NCBI GenBank assembly: GCA_013397435.1
Contig: VZRG01001642.1
Coordinates: 100,361-164,360 of the forward strand
Source: Erythrocercus mccallii
Taxonomy: Eukaryota; Chordata; Aves; Passeriformes; Dicruridae
Direction: 5' to 3'
DNA: 64,000 nucleotides
Made by a program: the position numbers and the translations under genes. Positions 1 to 13,773 of this stretch are shown piece after piece. Each line of letters opens with the position of its first letter. Position 1 is the first letter of the stretch. The notes beneath the pieces were generated by a model. It was given only the letters and a program-made list of their open reading frames with translations. It had not been told where the DNA came from and made no database searches.

Positions 1-3000
1 TGGACTTTGACCAATGTCTTTGATGCAGTTTAAGAAATTTCACAGACTGAGATGCATTCCTCCACTTCTGATCCAAAACTCCCTTAGTTTCAGACAGGGA
101 AGAGTATTGCTCACTATGCCCTCTATCCATTGCCTCTCAGCTGAGGACATTTTCAATGCAGAAGGTGCAGAATGGACCAGCTCTCCATAGCTCTGGGCAT
201 GTATGATTTTGCATCTTCACCTGGGTTGTGTGGGTGAAGCATTGTCTGTATCATCTCTTTTAGATGAAGAAAATCTTTTTTTTCCTCCCTGTTGTCTCAG
301 GAAGCACTTGTAAACATTGCAGGACACAGGAATGCAGCCTGGTTTTCTTCCGTACCTTATCAAAATGTTCTGGCCACTAAGCTCTGACAACAGCTCCACT
401 GTCACTGGCTGTCCTGCATCTCTGGCTGTGTGTCTGTCTGGCTCAGCAGGATGGATGGAGGGGGCAGGTCTCCCTCTGCACACCCTGTTTCATGTCAACA
501 TCTTCGTTTTGTGGAAGCAGCATTTCCTCCAGGTTTAGCAGGCCTTACCTACCACTAACACCCAGTAAACTCTGCTAAGTGTATCTTTCCTTACTTTATT
601 CTAAAGTTTTGATTAAGGCTTTAGGAAAACAAATTTGCAAAGACACTTTAAAGAAAATTGAAACAACTTACACAGAGACAAGTCTCTCTTAACATATTCC
701 AAGGTAGCTAAGCCAAATCACTGCTCCTTAAATGCTGATGGATCTGGATTAACAAGGAAGCAGCTTTCCAGTGTCACCAGGATCTCACATTGCCTTTTCA
801 GTTCTTCAAGACATTTTTTTCCTCCATAGTACACACCTGGCTTGATTCAAAAAAAGGCACTTCTGAGATGTCCATCTCAATACTTTATAGTGCTTCAGAG
901 TCAGAGGTTTTTTTCCTTTAATTCACGTGGCCTGAAAATAATTTTGCATCCAAGGCTAATGGCAATTTTGTGCTTGTGTTCTGCACAGCCTGTAGTATTG
1001 TCTCAGGCTTTAGTACAGATTCACAGTCTTTTTTCAGTACCATTAGGAGGATATAAAATTAACCTAGCCTTGGTCATTTCTCACTCAAGTTAACCAGCAT
1101 CATTTTAAGCTTTTCTGGGATCATACCAAACCCCAGCCTTTGGAGCCTGGATGCCAAAGGAAAGAGGGTGTCCATGGGGAAACGCTGATTCAGGCACCAA
1201 ATCACTTAGGATGATGGATGTACTTTCTACATCAGCTCAAAGACATTTTATCATGTGCTATAAATGCATCCTCAACAGCCAGTCCAGCTCACTGGGGACA
1301 TATGGCTGGAACCAGATAGGTCTGATGGTCCAGATCTTGCAGCCAGAACTTACAGGTCCCTGGTACCTCGCTGTCAGTTTGCTCTCTGCTTTTCTAGTGC
1401 AAAGCTGACCTCTTGAAGCTTCCTTCTTCCTTTGTGCTACACTCCCTTGTACTGCAATCAGCACAGCTGCATGACAAGGAACAAGTGGGGCAGCCTTGCA
1501 AAGCACGAACCTTGAATAAATAAACTGCAAGGAGAGAAATGAATCCTGACTGGCTTCCTGCATCTCTTGACGAAAGCCGTATATCCTGTGTGTCTCACAG
1601 CTCCAGAGGGATTTGTGTAGTGTTTACCTGCTCTTTCCCAGGCTGAGCAAACGTTTGATCTTGCTAATGTGTACACGAGTTTTTGACAGTTGCCATAGCA
1701 CAACAGGAACCCTCCCTTCTCTCCTGTTGTTTGTAACCTTTGAGGACTAACCAGCCAAGCTTTCTGACAGCACCAAAATGCAGCTCATGTCAAATTAACT
1801 TCCAGGGCAAAAAGAGCTGCTTTCAAAGGTTCAGTCACTGAGTCACTGAGTTAGATCCTCCATCAGCAAGCATTAGATGCCTTTTAGAGGAGGAAAGGGC
1901 TTTTCTTCTCCCAGAAAACAAGGAACTGGTTAGCTTTGGGGGATTTTTGTGGAGGAAGAATCAGAAAGATGGTACTGCTCTGCCTACACTTGCACTGGAG
2001 AAACAGGGAAACCCTTCCCTCTCCCATGGAAATCCATTTGGGTAGTGTTGCCTATTTTGTGCATGGTATTTAATACTTGTCTCCTGGTAGAGACTAATGT
2101 CCCATTGTGTCCCTGGGCACTTTGTGTAAAGAGATATTTCACCACAATAAAAGCAAGGTGCTGCCAAGAACATGCAGTGGGGGGTTGCAGAACAAAGTTG
2201 GGAAAGTTTCCTGGCATATCACAGGTAAAATAAGGGTGGACTACAGCACCAGTTATGCATTGTGTATGCCACAGCAGGGGCCCATAGTATTGCTGTTTTC
2301 ATAATACTTCCTTTTATTCATATTATCTTCACTAGGCCCATCTTCTTTCATATACTTGAATAGGCATATATTAAATAGGATTTACATGGGTTAGGTGTCA
2401 GAACTAATACCAGCTGATGTGATGGTTCAGTAGTGAGTCATGTACCACGACTGAATGCCCTCCCCTACTCCACACCATCAACAGTGTCCAGTGTCTGGGT
2501 AGCACATTCACTAAGGGAGAGCAGGTAGAAGCTTGGACAGCCCTCTGGGATCGTCTGATGGGAGGTGGGTGAGCACTGCTTCACACACAGGGGCTGGCAT
2601 ATCCAGTGTCAGAAAATTAAAACTAAGGAATGAAAAGGCCTTTGCTAACATTTTCACTCTTTGTGAAATGTTGATCATAAAAAACAAATAATGAAAAAAA
2701 AAATCTCCATCTACTAGTTTAAGTAAACTGAGTGTGCTGTCATTTAAATAAAAGCTGAAATGAGAAGCAGATTTTTTTCCAGCAGTAATACCCTATGTTT
2801 TTAATGGCTCCACTTATCTTGATCTTATTTTGGCTTGGCACTGCTGGTGTAATGTCAAACACTAGCATCAGCATTTTAAATTTATCAGGTTCTGAGGACT
2901 ATCTGTTGAAATAAACAGGCTATCCAAAGTGGCAACATTAAGACCATTGATGGAACCTCAAATAAATTGGTGGATGCTTTGCAGTGCTAGATTATATAAC

Positions 3001-3360
3001 AACAGAAAAATTCCTGCTGTAGGTGTCATGCCCCATGCAGGCAAACTGAATTCACACAGCCCCATTTCAGATCATAAAGGTCTGACAGGCGAACAGAAAA
3101 CAGCGAGGTAAGTTCCATTTAGGTCACACCTAAATGTCATGTCTTGGTTTAAACTCTTGATCCTCATTTAAAATTCTGGTATATATTTTCTTAATTTGGG
3201 AATGGAAAAAAAAAAGGAGGAGGGACAGAGGAGTGTTCTCAGTCTTTAATTTACCTACTTACATCATAGCTGCTTCTTCCCTGGCCTTGCACAATGAGGT
3301 TAAAAGCATAAACAAGGAGGAAGCCAGATACTTACTCTGCTATTCAATGACTTCTCCAGA

Positions 3361-3392
3361 GGTGAGTGAGAGGTGAGGTGAGAGGTGAGATG
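3361..3392. repeat. Short GAGGT-type tandem repeat
   Basis: Imperfect repetition of GTGAG/AGGTGAG units over about 32 bases, ending just before GATGAAGAGG. It is a small minisatellite-like tract with no sign of function. Confidence 0.6.
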
Positions 3393-3756
3393 AAGAGGCT
3401 CTGCTGAGCATTGATCAATGTCCTTGGTGAGTTGGAGGGTAAAACCTCTAGTGCACTTTTATTTTTAAGGTTATACTTTTAATCAGCAGCTTTACATCTA
3501 TTTTTTCAATCACACTAGAAGTGCATGCAGAAAAAAATTCATGTTACAAATCAAGAAGTCATGCATTATATTTACACGGGTAAAAGGAGAAGTAAGATTT
3601 CCCCCTTTTCTCCTGGACTCTTAGAGCTCTACCTTTCTTCAAGAAATTGCCAGTCCTACCTAGCCACTCTATGCATGGCAATGTGCAGTCCATCTCACCT
3701 GGAATAACCAAAGGTATCCTATAAATATTTTCCCAAGCAGCAAGCACCCGAACTGA

Positions 3757-3800
3757 CCAAGCTGTCTTTTCACAAGCTGTCTTTCACAAGCTGTCTCATC
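3757..3800. repeat. Three-copy tandem repeat, about 14 bp unit
   Basis: The unit AAGCTGTCTTT-CAC occurs three times in a row, with a one-base length difference between copies and divergence in the last copy (CTCATCAC). It looks like a replication-slippage expansion. Confidence 0.7.
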
Positions 3801-4763
3801 ACTTCCTGGAGCCCTGACACCTAAAGGACTTCATTAACTACCTAAAAATGGCACAATGGTTTTGCAAAAGACAGCTAGCCAGTTGTCACTAGTATATCGG
3901 TATTCATATTCTTACAGCTGGTTCAGTAAGACTGCTCTGGCTTAAAACTGAAACTGATTATACTGTCTGTTTTCTAGAGTGCTTGATTAAATTAGTTTCT
4001 TTTCTTATTTGTGAGACATTCACAAAGGACTCCTGTTTCCTCTCAGCCTGACTTTTGTCTAGGTGCCAGATAACTTACACAAACTAACCTGTTTGTGAAC
4101 ACTGATTTCGACTGGCAAGCTAAGCTGCCTGGCCCATCTCCAAAGCATTGCTTGGAGCCCTCTCACACGGGTCTCCTGTGACAATGAGCAAACAGCACAC
4201 CCAGGTTCATGTGCGTCCTTGCAGACAAGGGCCACTGCCTCATTCTATGACTGCAGAGAGAATTGACCACTTGGCCCCTCCAGTGCTACATAGGCTTTGC
4301 CAGTATGGCCATTATGAAAGTACAGCTTGTACTTGCCAAAAGGTTCTTCAGCTCATTCTAAAATTAACTACAAATGCAAAATCTGTATGCCTTTTCCAGC
4401 TTTGCCTTTTGCTGGCCTAAGTTTTTCTTTAAGCTCAAGGATCATACCCTCCCAAAGAAAATAGCCAAGAAACCGTTGTGGCATAGACAGGGTTAGAAAA
4501 CTCATTTCCAAACAGACATTTGTAGCTTGGCTGGATTTAATGAAGTGACATGTCAGAACAATAAATATTAAAAGAGCACAAAGTTTGAGAGCAGAAGAAG
4601 GTTTTTTGTTACAGAATATCAGAAAGCTCTTGTAGAGAAGACTCTTCTTGAACTCTATCAAAGTCTGTGTGTGAGGTCTGTGCATGACTATGAATTTTAA
4701 TTTATGGACTAAAGGGAGAAGATTACTAGAGAATCTTGAAGACTCCAAATATTGATCAGAAGG

Positions 4764-4778
4764 AAAAAAAAAAAAAAA
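4764..4778. repeat. A15 homopolymer
   Basis: Fifteen consecutive A at the start of a purine-rich block. It could be simple slippage or the remnant tail of a retroposed sequence; no flanking duplication was identified. Confidence 0.7.
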
Positions 4779-7700
4779 GAAGGAAGGGAGAGCAGAGAAG
4801 TAGTAGAACTGGAAGAAAGAATGATTCTTGTAAAAGTCATCAGATAGAAAGTATGGTTAATGAGTTTCCATGTAGGAAACTAAGAGATACCAGTGAGAAA
4901 CAACTGAGAAATTGGTGTACAAGAAGTTAATGAAGTCCAGAAAAAAAAAATCTGGGAACTGGAACTACTGTGCAGAATGTAAAAATAAATACCATAGAGA
5001 AAACTAAAACACAATCAAATAGCAATCAAGATTTGATCTCTGAGATTGAAATAATAATGAGAAAAGAGAAATAAATAGCAGACTGCTGTAATCTCTTCAG
5101 TAGTGGGGATGGCATAGAAAAAATTCCTTAAGGTATCTAGAAAAGATATTAACAATGTGGGAAGATAAATACTAAAAATGACAATAGAAGGGTTTTAGTT
5201 CCCAGATATCAATTAGACATGAAAATCAGATGTCTGGTTTGATAGCCATGAAATTTGTTTGCAATTGAGAAATACATTCCTAAACAAAGAAAGGTTTAGT
5301 ATCTGGTCTTGTTAAAACATAATGCTACCATGAAATGGCAGCTGCAGAAGTTAGTCTTGCCTCATGTGGGGTTAAATTAACTAGAAGGATCAATAAAAAG
5401 AGCCCATATTAAAGATTATTCCAGAAGGGAGGCCTGTAGGGTACAGGAAGAGCTAATGAGTGAAGGCACAGGAGCTGAGAAGTTCAGAAAACTGAATGAG
5501 ACTTGCGTGTTGGACATAAAAAAAGTGCCACTCAAATCTTCATACTGAGAAAAGGTGAAAATTTTAAAGAAGGGTGCTAAAATTGTTTAGGTAAATAGCC
5601 ACATAAAAATTGAGACTATGTAAAAACCTAAATACCAGGAAATAGACCATTTATAAAATTCAAGGCTACATATATACCTATTCTAAAAGCTGAATCTGTA
5701 TCTCTATATAGCTATTCTGCAGTGCCTACCCCTGTATTATAAAAAAACTTTCATGCTTTCATCCCATAGATGGCAACTCTTGGACAGAGCTCACGTCTAC
5801 TTCCAGAGACGATGCTGGGGCATACCTTTGTTCTCAGCTTGTCCCAGTTGTCTTTAACAAAATGTTTTACTGTGTCCTTCTCTACCAGCCAAACGGAAGG
5901 AGGGCAACCAGAAGAGATGTAGAATTAAACCTAAGCCACTAGCTCAGGTGGGACTAACTGGAACCATCCACATTCCCTTTCAAGTCCTTTCTCATCTTTG
6001 ATCTGTTGCTGACGTCTGGCTTTGCTATGTAATAAGGATCCTATGCTTTTTAAATATTACAGGTTTCTGCTGTTCTTTCAACACTGCCCTGAAATTACTG
6101 AAGTACCATAGTAGCAATTTACACAAATGGTGGAAGCACAAGTTATAGTTCCCATTTTTTTCATTTTCACTCATTGTTCAATAATTCATATATACTCAAG
6201 ATTTCAAATGACTTTCAAGTTCTATGACTAAGGGTGTGGAGCTGTAATTTACTTACATGAATGTTTCATGATTTCCTTTCCAGTGAATTTGGAGAGGGTA
6301 TCACAAAACCTTAATTCCTCAGCATTGTAACAGGAATCCAGTGAGTTGAAATTGACCCTAATCTAACATGTAAATTCTGCTGATCTGCAAAAGGGAAAAG
6401 ATTACATTGTAGTTTCACTTCATCGTTACCTGCCATTTACCAGAAGTGCTTCAAATGCATTGGAGAAGGTCCCAGTGCAAAGAAGAGAAAAATAGGGCAT
6501 GTGAAACATCAATTATTAAAATATAATATTCATTATAATGGATGTAGTCACTAGGAATGGATAATGTGTTCAGAGACACATGTTGGTCTTGATTTACAGA
6601 TATTAACTGATGTACTGATATTCAGACAGAATAAGTACTGAGTATATAAAGAGTGGTATTAAAAAAGCACCCACTTCGACTCAATAAAAAAAAAGAAAAA
6701 GAAATATTATATATTAATATTTTATTCTCTGCCATTAGGGCTGTAAGGTTGAAAGCCACGCTTAGGTTTTTTCCAAAAAAGCCCCATCATGTCTGTATTT
6801 TAGCATCTTAAAATTTACAAACTTCCAAATATTTTGCTTTCCTCCTATTCCCTGCTCACTCCTACAACTGCCCTTCCCCTGTTTCCAAAGCTACCAAGGC
6901 TCTTGCTCTCTCAGAAAGACCAGCTGAAACTCTTTGCTGACTTGTGCCTACCCACAGCAACATTAGCCAAGCTCTCTATCTGGGCCAGAGCACCTTATAA
7001 CTCTTGCCAAAGGGCCATGGCTGCCAGAATTAATGTTATGTACATCTGCAAACCTCTACATGCACACTCACAATTTACAACCATCCTTCTCCAGCCAATG
7101 CAGAAGCTCCCTCATTGCCCCAGCCCTTACCCAGGGACAAAATGCCCTGGATGGCAGCAGCCCACACAATGTCTTATCTTGTGGAGTTCTATGAAGACTA
7201 GCCACAACAAGTCAGCATTTGAATGGCAATTCCCCAGAACTGTTGCAATGAAAGGCAAATCTGGAGACCTGGGATATACAGCCCAGTTCCCAGGAGAGAT
7301 TGCGTAATGAAGGGAAGGGATTGCCAGAGCAGTTTTTTAAGAACAGGTTGGACAGAAAAACAACAGAACTGGCAGAGAGAGATAAATAAGCCTGCCTTTG
7401 GGCAGGGGCAGGCATTCAAAGACATGGTACATTCTCCTCTGCTTTCTATCATCTCCCTAGGTATACTGATTTTTGGCATATTTCTTAAGCCTTCTCTTTG
7501 TGCCTACATTAATTTGGATGACGAACCAGCAGAGAGGTTCAGAATAGGAACCTCTGTCCTGGAACAGGAATCAAGACGAGTAGGGCATGTTTTCTCCTTC
7601 GGTGCTGCCTCACTGTTTGACCTTGAGCTTCTCACAGCCTTCTGTATTTGCCAAGACCATGCATATACAAACAAAGCTCATGGTAATTCATCTGCATCAT

Positions 7701-10700
7701 AGAGCTCAGATTTTGGATGATAATCAATGTGGAGAGAAATCTTTTACTTCTTCTTCTTCTTTCACTAAAAGATTAATCACATGAAGCAAGAAGAAAACAA
7801 ATTCTAACTTATGTGAAGAATTACCACAGCAGGATTTGAGGAACAGTCACAGAAATGCATGCTTACACTGCATAAAATCAAACCCAGCTTTGCAGTGCTT
7901 CCCATATTTTCTAATGGACACACTAATACATTGTACCACATGTTTTACTTGTGTTGAAGTAACCTCCAAAAAAACATTCCTGAAATTGTGGAAAGACTCA
8001 CAAGAAGTACACCATTTCAATCACCATTTCAGTTTTCACCTGCAGCTGCAGCTAAAATGTCTGAAAAGCAAATTTTCTGAACTGGGGTCCTGGCCTGGCC
8101 AGGTCACTCTCCTGCACTGTGCTGCTGTCCTTCCCAAGTGAACCCTCATTTTTCCCATGTGATGCCCAAGTGAACACAAGTGATTTCACCACCTCCTTAG
8201 TCTGAATTCCTGAGTATTCAGAATATGCAGAGCAAGGAACCTTGGTAGTGCAGTAGCATTTTAAAGTAGTTGACTTTTCCCCATACTTATCATTATAAGG
8301 ACTAAAATTCCTTTGAAAGTAATACAATTCCCCATGGCCATTCATTCAGGCTAACTGTGGATCTGTCCTAGGCAATCCACTAGCAAGCTCCTACCAAAGT
8401 GGAATTAAAAAGTATATTTATACTGTAATGTCATGTTATAAAGTTGGAACTTAGATTGATTGTTTTTGCAGAGCCAAATTATTTTGTGTGAAGATATACT
8501 AGAATCAACAACCTCTCCCACCTTGTACTGTGTCACTGTTCATTTCCCAAAGAGATATTAAGCACGGATAAAAATCATGACAAGCACTGTGACTGACCAC
8601 TGCTCATTCCAAAATCCATTATTTAAATAAATTACTGTTTCTGTTGATCAGTAGCTCCAGCACCCCATGTTAGGAAGGCTGGAAGTCAGGGACTTATCTG
8701 CTTTATCAGCTGCATTTCATCACTCCAGCCACATCAGAATTTATGAGATAACAGCAAAGTGTGAATGTGGAATACAGAACTGACACAAGCCTCCTGCATT
8801 TCCAAATGGTATGGAAATCTAAAATCCTTTAAATATTTGTTTTCATCAAGATTTAAACAATATGAAGCTATTTGGATTATATCTTGGGTTTCACTCTTCA
8901 TGAAGCCTAGATGATTGTAGATCCTACTTCTTCTTATGCCCCCTTTATTCCAGTAAAATTAAGTGATCCTTTATTTTAACAAAAGATACTGTCTTCCTTT
9001 AAAGTGCACAGTCATTTATGCGTTTCTAAAATGGCAGATGCCATTTTTGGGCCCAAAATCAGAGTTGACAAGACATTAAAGCCCTGTGCACAATGTTATT
9101 AAAGTCTTGTCTGTAATTCAACTTCTTTTGTTGCACATCAATCTTCAGACATACTATTTTAATGTGGAAGGACATAATCTGTGCAAAGCCTTGACAATGG
9201 AAAATTTACTCATTGTGTCATGGGTCCTCCCAAGGAATAGAGCACACAAATATTATAAAAATCCCTAGAGTTGCACTGGATCACCTGTTTTATTTTGGTT
9301 AATGGAAAGAATAACAAGAAAACCTGGGCAGTAATGATTATTAAACAACTACTTTCCACCTTACCTTCAGTAAATTTGCAGGTTTAAGAAATCAGTTATT
9401 TTCATTTCAAATTTCTCAGTACACAATTTCTGAAATGCAAAGGGATCCAGATTTCAAAATTTTCATCTTGTTAAGCATTTGCATCAGTGTTCTAGGCTCT
9501 GTTTTTGTCTCTAAGTCCTGGTGATTATTCTAGCATAATTACTGAAATTTGGTTTTGTTTTGGTATTTATAACGTTTGTTATGTGCAAATGGAAGTCCTC
9601 TCTGGTTCTTTTTGCATCTCTCTTTCCTTTGGTCCTTCATTCCTACATCAGAAACCTAGAAAATTATCCTTCTGAAATAGGAATAGAAATACAAATCTGA
9701 TTTAATTCAGATGTAAAAATTATGGAGTAAAATTATATGCCAGAAGATGTGTGATTTCCAGGTAATTTCTCTACCCTGGAATGTTTCTGTCTCATTTAAA
9801 ACATTAATTTAAAGCCTGAGGGGCCAGTCCATCCTGCACTCAATATACTGGGCTGAAAATGAAATTCTTTACTAACAAGGTGCAACAAACCCTTGCTGCC
9901 AGAAAACAATATATTGCTGATGTCTGCATGTTTTGTAGCTTTAATCCAACAGCACATTGTCCTGTAGGCAGATACTCCTGTTTAAACTAGGCAACTCATG
10001 AGGGAATGTATTATTATTATTAAATATACATAGGAACAAAGAAACATCCTGACTGTGTTTTTCCAAGCACTTGTGCATAGGAACAATACTGTGATTGATG
10101 TTTCTATATCCATGCACTAATAGCCAAAAAGATTTTCAAATTCACAAGAGCCATTGGAGAACATCCAATTCCCCTCCATTCACCTGGATGTTGTAAAAGC
10201 AGTTGAGTAATGGTTTATTCTGGGCTAGCTCTTAAGCTAATACAAGTTTGCTTATTCTTGGTAATGGCATTCTCAGCAATAGCAGAAGGAGTTCTATTAA
10301 AAAGTATTTGGCCAAATAGAACACATTTTCAGCCATGTGTAAATCTCTATTAAAATCCTCTTTTAGAGGATCATCAGTACCTAGTAAAAGGTGTAGACCT
10401 ACTTCCCACAACTGAAGGAAACACATACCCGCTTTGTATCCTCAGAATGTGGGGTTTTCAGTGTTCTCTCATCTTACTGTATTGTCACTCAGCTGAAGAG
10501 AGTTCTTAGTGTTTCCTTTGTAAGCATACTCCCCAGTGAGACTTGAGCCCACTTCTTACACCTTTCGTAAGAAAGACTTTTCAGTCTATGCATCCTGTTC
10601 TTTTCTTCAGCTTTCAAAGAGCAAAGCCTTTTTGATAGCAGTTTTCTGGGAAAGTAGGTAAGATTCATGGAGTGACCTGCAGTGTGCAGGTATCTGTAGA

Positions 10701-12790
10701 TAATCACATGAAGGAGAAGAGAGACTTTCTTATCCCAAACCACTCTCCTGGTGTGCTCCTGATGCACACAGGCACAGCCTTCACTTCTGTCCTTTTCAAT
10801 TGTGGTGCAGTTTGTGTTTCTGCATCTGGAGGAGCTGCCAGGATGCCCTTATCTGCCCCTGCTGCAGCCACAGGAGGAAGGTGCAGAGGAGGCAGCCTCA
10901 GGCATGCATCTGCAGTTACTGCAGGCTACAAAATCCTCCAGGTATTGTGGGAAAGATCCCCTGCTGTTGGAGTGTACATATGGCTCACACATCTCAAAAG
11001 ATGAGTAAAGTACAGCTGTCTTTGATGGACAGTTTTATTCAGCTTCCTTTATCAAAGACTAAAGATATAGCATGAAACCATAAGAAAGTTATATCAAAGT
11101 AACACAATGAAAATTAACTTGCTTTAATGAGATGGATGTAGTTTGATTATGCTCAGTCATCATTTTCTAAACTTGATCTTAATTTCCCTTCATATATCAA
11201 GTTCCTACTATATAAAATCATATTTGCTTTCCTGCATTCATCCCTGCTGTCAGCTTTCCAGGTTGCTTTGTAATTTACTGTAATCCTCCCGTTAGTGAAT
11301 CACCCTTCATGCTGGTGTCTTCTGCCAGAAATATTTTTTGTGTCCTGGTGCACTTTACTGAACTGTGTTCTTCCAGAAAGTGACTAATGGCCCCACTAAA
11401 ATTCAGAAGTAGTTTATGACCAGCAGAAAGTTTTCTGTGATAGAGAAATAACTTAAGGGTCCCTGGCAGCTTTGGAGGGCTCTAGTAAATACAGTTTAAG
11501 AACTAAAACATTTGGGGAAAAACATATAACACAAATATTGTGTCTCTTTAGTATCACTTGTTCTCCCTGGGTATTTCTGGGAATAACGCCAGCCAAAGGT
11601 GGCACATCCACCTGCCACAGCTGAGATTAGAGTGCCAAGCAACTCCAGCTGGGACTGGCTCAAGAGCTGTAGCTCTTGTCAAATACCCTGTGAATAAAAG
11701 ACCAGCTTGGATCAGTTCAAACACCACTAGAAGACTTTGTGTAGGACTGACACTGCTGGAGAAAACTCTGCTTTTCCCTTTTTACTTTTTGCTGCAAAAG
11801 TTTCATGCTCTTGATGTCCCTTTGGTGCACAATTCTCACAGGCAAGGAGTGGCTGAGAGGCACAGCTCCTGTTTGGATGTTGCTTAGGACCGAGTTAAAT
11901 TCCCAAAGCAACAGTCCCTGGGCCAGAATGACCCAAGGTGGCTATGAGATTCATGTCCATCAACCAGTTCACAATGGGTGAAGACCACTGCTCCCAGTGG
12001 GCCTTTGTCGGTGTAGTGCAGTCTGTTCTCTGGAGAAGAGCCCTCAGTCTGGAATGAGTGGAGCAAGGAAGGGTTTTAACGAGCAGTGAGTCTTACTCGC
12101 TGGGGAGAGGTGCTGAAGCACAGGGCAAAGCTTCAGAGGGGATGTGGTGATCCTGGCTGCAGGAGTCATGAAACTCAGTCCTAGGCCTGCTGGCATGGAA
12201 AAGGAGGTTTTTCTCCGTAAATTTAAAGTTCTTTGATACTGCAGACAGCTGCACAGCCCAGGATCTGGTTTTCAGTCCACTTCCGTCCACTTTTCTGTTG
12301 AATCTCTGGCACTACTCAGACTCTTGCTAGAAGATTCCTATTATCGTGAAATACCCCTGAGACAATAAAGGACATGGAAACTCCAGAGGAGCTGGAGAAA
12401 TATCCTCTGCTATAAGATATCACAGGACAGCTCTCTTTTTCTAAAGCTAGGTTTATTCTAGGGCATTTTTTGCACTTGAGTGAGGTACAGATGAAATTTC
12501 TACAAATTTTATCTATTGCCACTGGTCATTGAACATGACACTCTTTGTAGTTAACAAATAACTCACATAGCATGGAAAAAGCCAAGCCTATGGCTCATGT
12601 GGATTGATGGAAGTAGACTCTTCCCACATGCTGAGGAGCTCTTGTGACACTGGGCATGGCCATCCTCCAGCTTTCACACCAGCAGGCAAACAGTCAACAC
12701 TCTCTTCAGAGGCACCTGGAGAGCTGTATGAAAGTCTTCTTTAAACAACAGTCAATTATTTTGCGCTACTGTGCTTTAAGCTCTTAAGGA

Positions 12791-12853
12791 GCTTTTTAAA
12801 TGCTCAGAATATAAAGCTCAGAATATGCTTTTTAAAATGTCAGAATATAAAGC
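12791..12853. repeat. 36-bp period tandem duplication
   Basis: Two near-identical 27-base copies, 12791-12817 and 12827-12853, both begin GCTTTTTAAA and end CAGAATATAAAGC. They are separated by a short spacer that itself repeats CTCAGAATAT. This is a local tandem duplication with a few substitutions or indels. Confidence 0.75.
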
Positions 12854-13168
12854 ATAATCAGACAATCTCCATATAGAGAGGTGTGTTATAACTAGAGCTG
12901 TGCCAAAGTATTGATTCATAAGGCTTTTTAAATGGCTTTTATTTACAGTCAGAAGATAAATTATAGAATAGACATTATTGTGAGAAGACATTCCACAGCA
13001 TTGTAACTAGCCAAATAATTTCAAGTATCACATGCTCAAATCTCTATTAGCACAGGATGATCTTGTCCCTGAATCTGGAGCCTACAGAGAAAAAAAGAGA
13101 AACAATGTAAAGCTTCTTGGAAGTGCTGGAATATCAGTACTGTTATAGGTGAACATATGATGTAATTC

Positions 13169-13773
13169 NNNNNNNNNNNNNNNNNNNNNNNNNNNNNNNN
13201 NNNNNNNNNNNNNNNNNNNNNNNNNNNNNNNNNNNNNNNNNNNNNNNNNNNNNNNNNNNNNNNNNNNNNNNNNNNNNNNNNNNNNNNNNNNNNNNNNNNN
13301 NNNNNNNNNNNNNNNNNNNNNNNNNNNNNNNNNNNNNNNNNNNNNNNNNNNNNNNNNNNNNNNNNNNNNNNNNNNNNNNNNNNNNNNNNNNNNNNNNNNN
13401 NNNNNNNNNNNNNNNNNNNNNNNNNNNNNNNNNNNNNNNNNNNNNNNNNNNNNNNNNNNNNNNNNNNNNNNNNNNNNNNNNNNNNNNNNNNNNNNNNNNN
13501 NNNNNNNNNNNNNNNNNNNNNNNNNNNNNNNNNNNNNNNNNNNNNNNNNNNNNNNNNNNNNNNNNNNNNNNNNNNNNNNNNNNNNNNNNNNNNNNNNNNN
13601 NNNNNNNNNNNNNNNNNNNNNNNNNNNNNNNNNNNNNNNNNNNNNNNNNNNNNNNNNNNNNNNNNNNNNNNNNNNNNNNNNNNNNNNNNNNNNNNNNNNN
13701 NNNNNNNNNNNNNNNNNNNNNNNNNNNNNNNNNNNNNNNNNNNNNNNNNNNNNNNNNNNNNNNNNNNNNNNNN
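13169..13773. other. Assembly gap (605 N)
   Basis: An uninterrupted run of N. Any open frame called across it, such as one on the minus strand at 13036-13782, is an artefact of reading N as sense codons. The flanks are ordinary AT-rich DNA (left TGATGTAATTC, right ATTTTTCATTTATAAC), giving no hint of what is missing. Confidence 0.99.

Larger units (their letters stand above)
1..13168. other. Intergenic DNA, no gene recognised
   Basis: AT-rich, CpG-poor sequence with stops in all frames. The longest open frames (157 aa at 6834-7307, 159 aa at 7223-7702, 126 aa at 4368-4748 minus) overlap one another or lack any domain, signal peptide or codon pattern I can recognise. No interspersed repeat family was recognisable by eye. 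Short tandem repeats and a purine-rich block (4735-5560) are listed separately. An unrecognised exon of a multi-exon gene or a non-coding RNA cannot be excluded from sequence alone. Confidence 0.7.

Noticed and set aside
6834..7702. Overlapping 157- and 159-aa plus-strand frames
   Set aside because: They lie in different frames over shared DNA, show no recognisable motif, and have no promoter or splice context.
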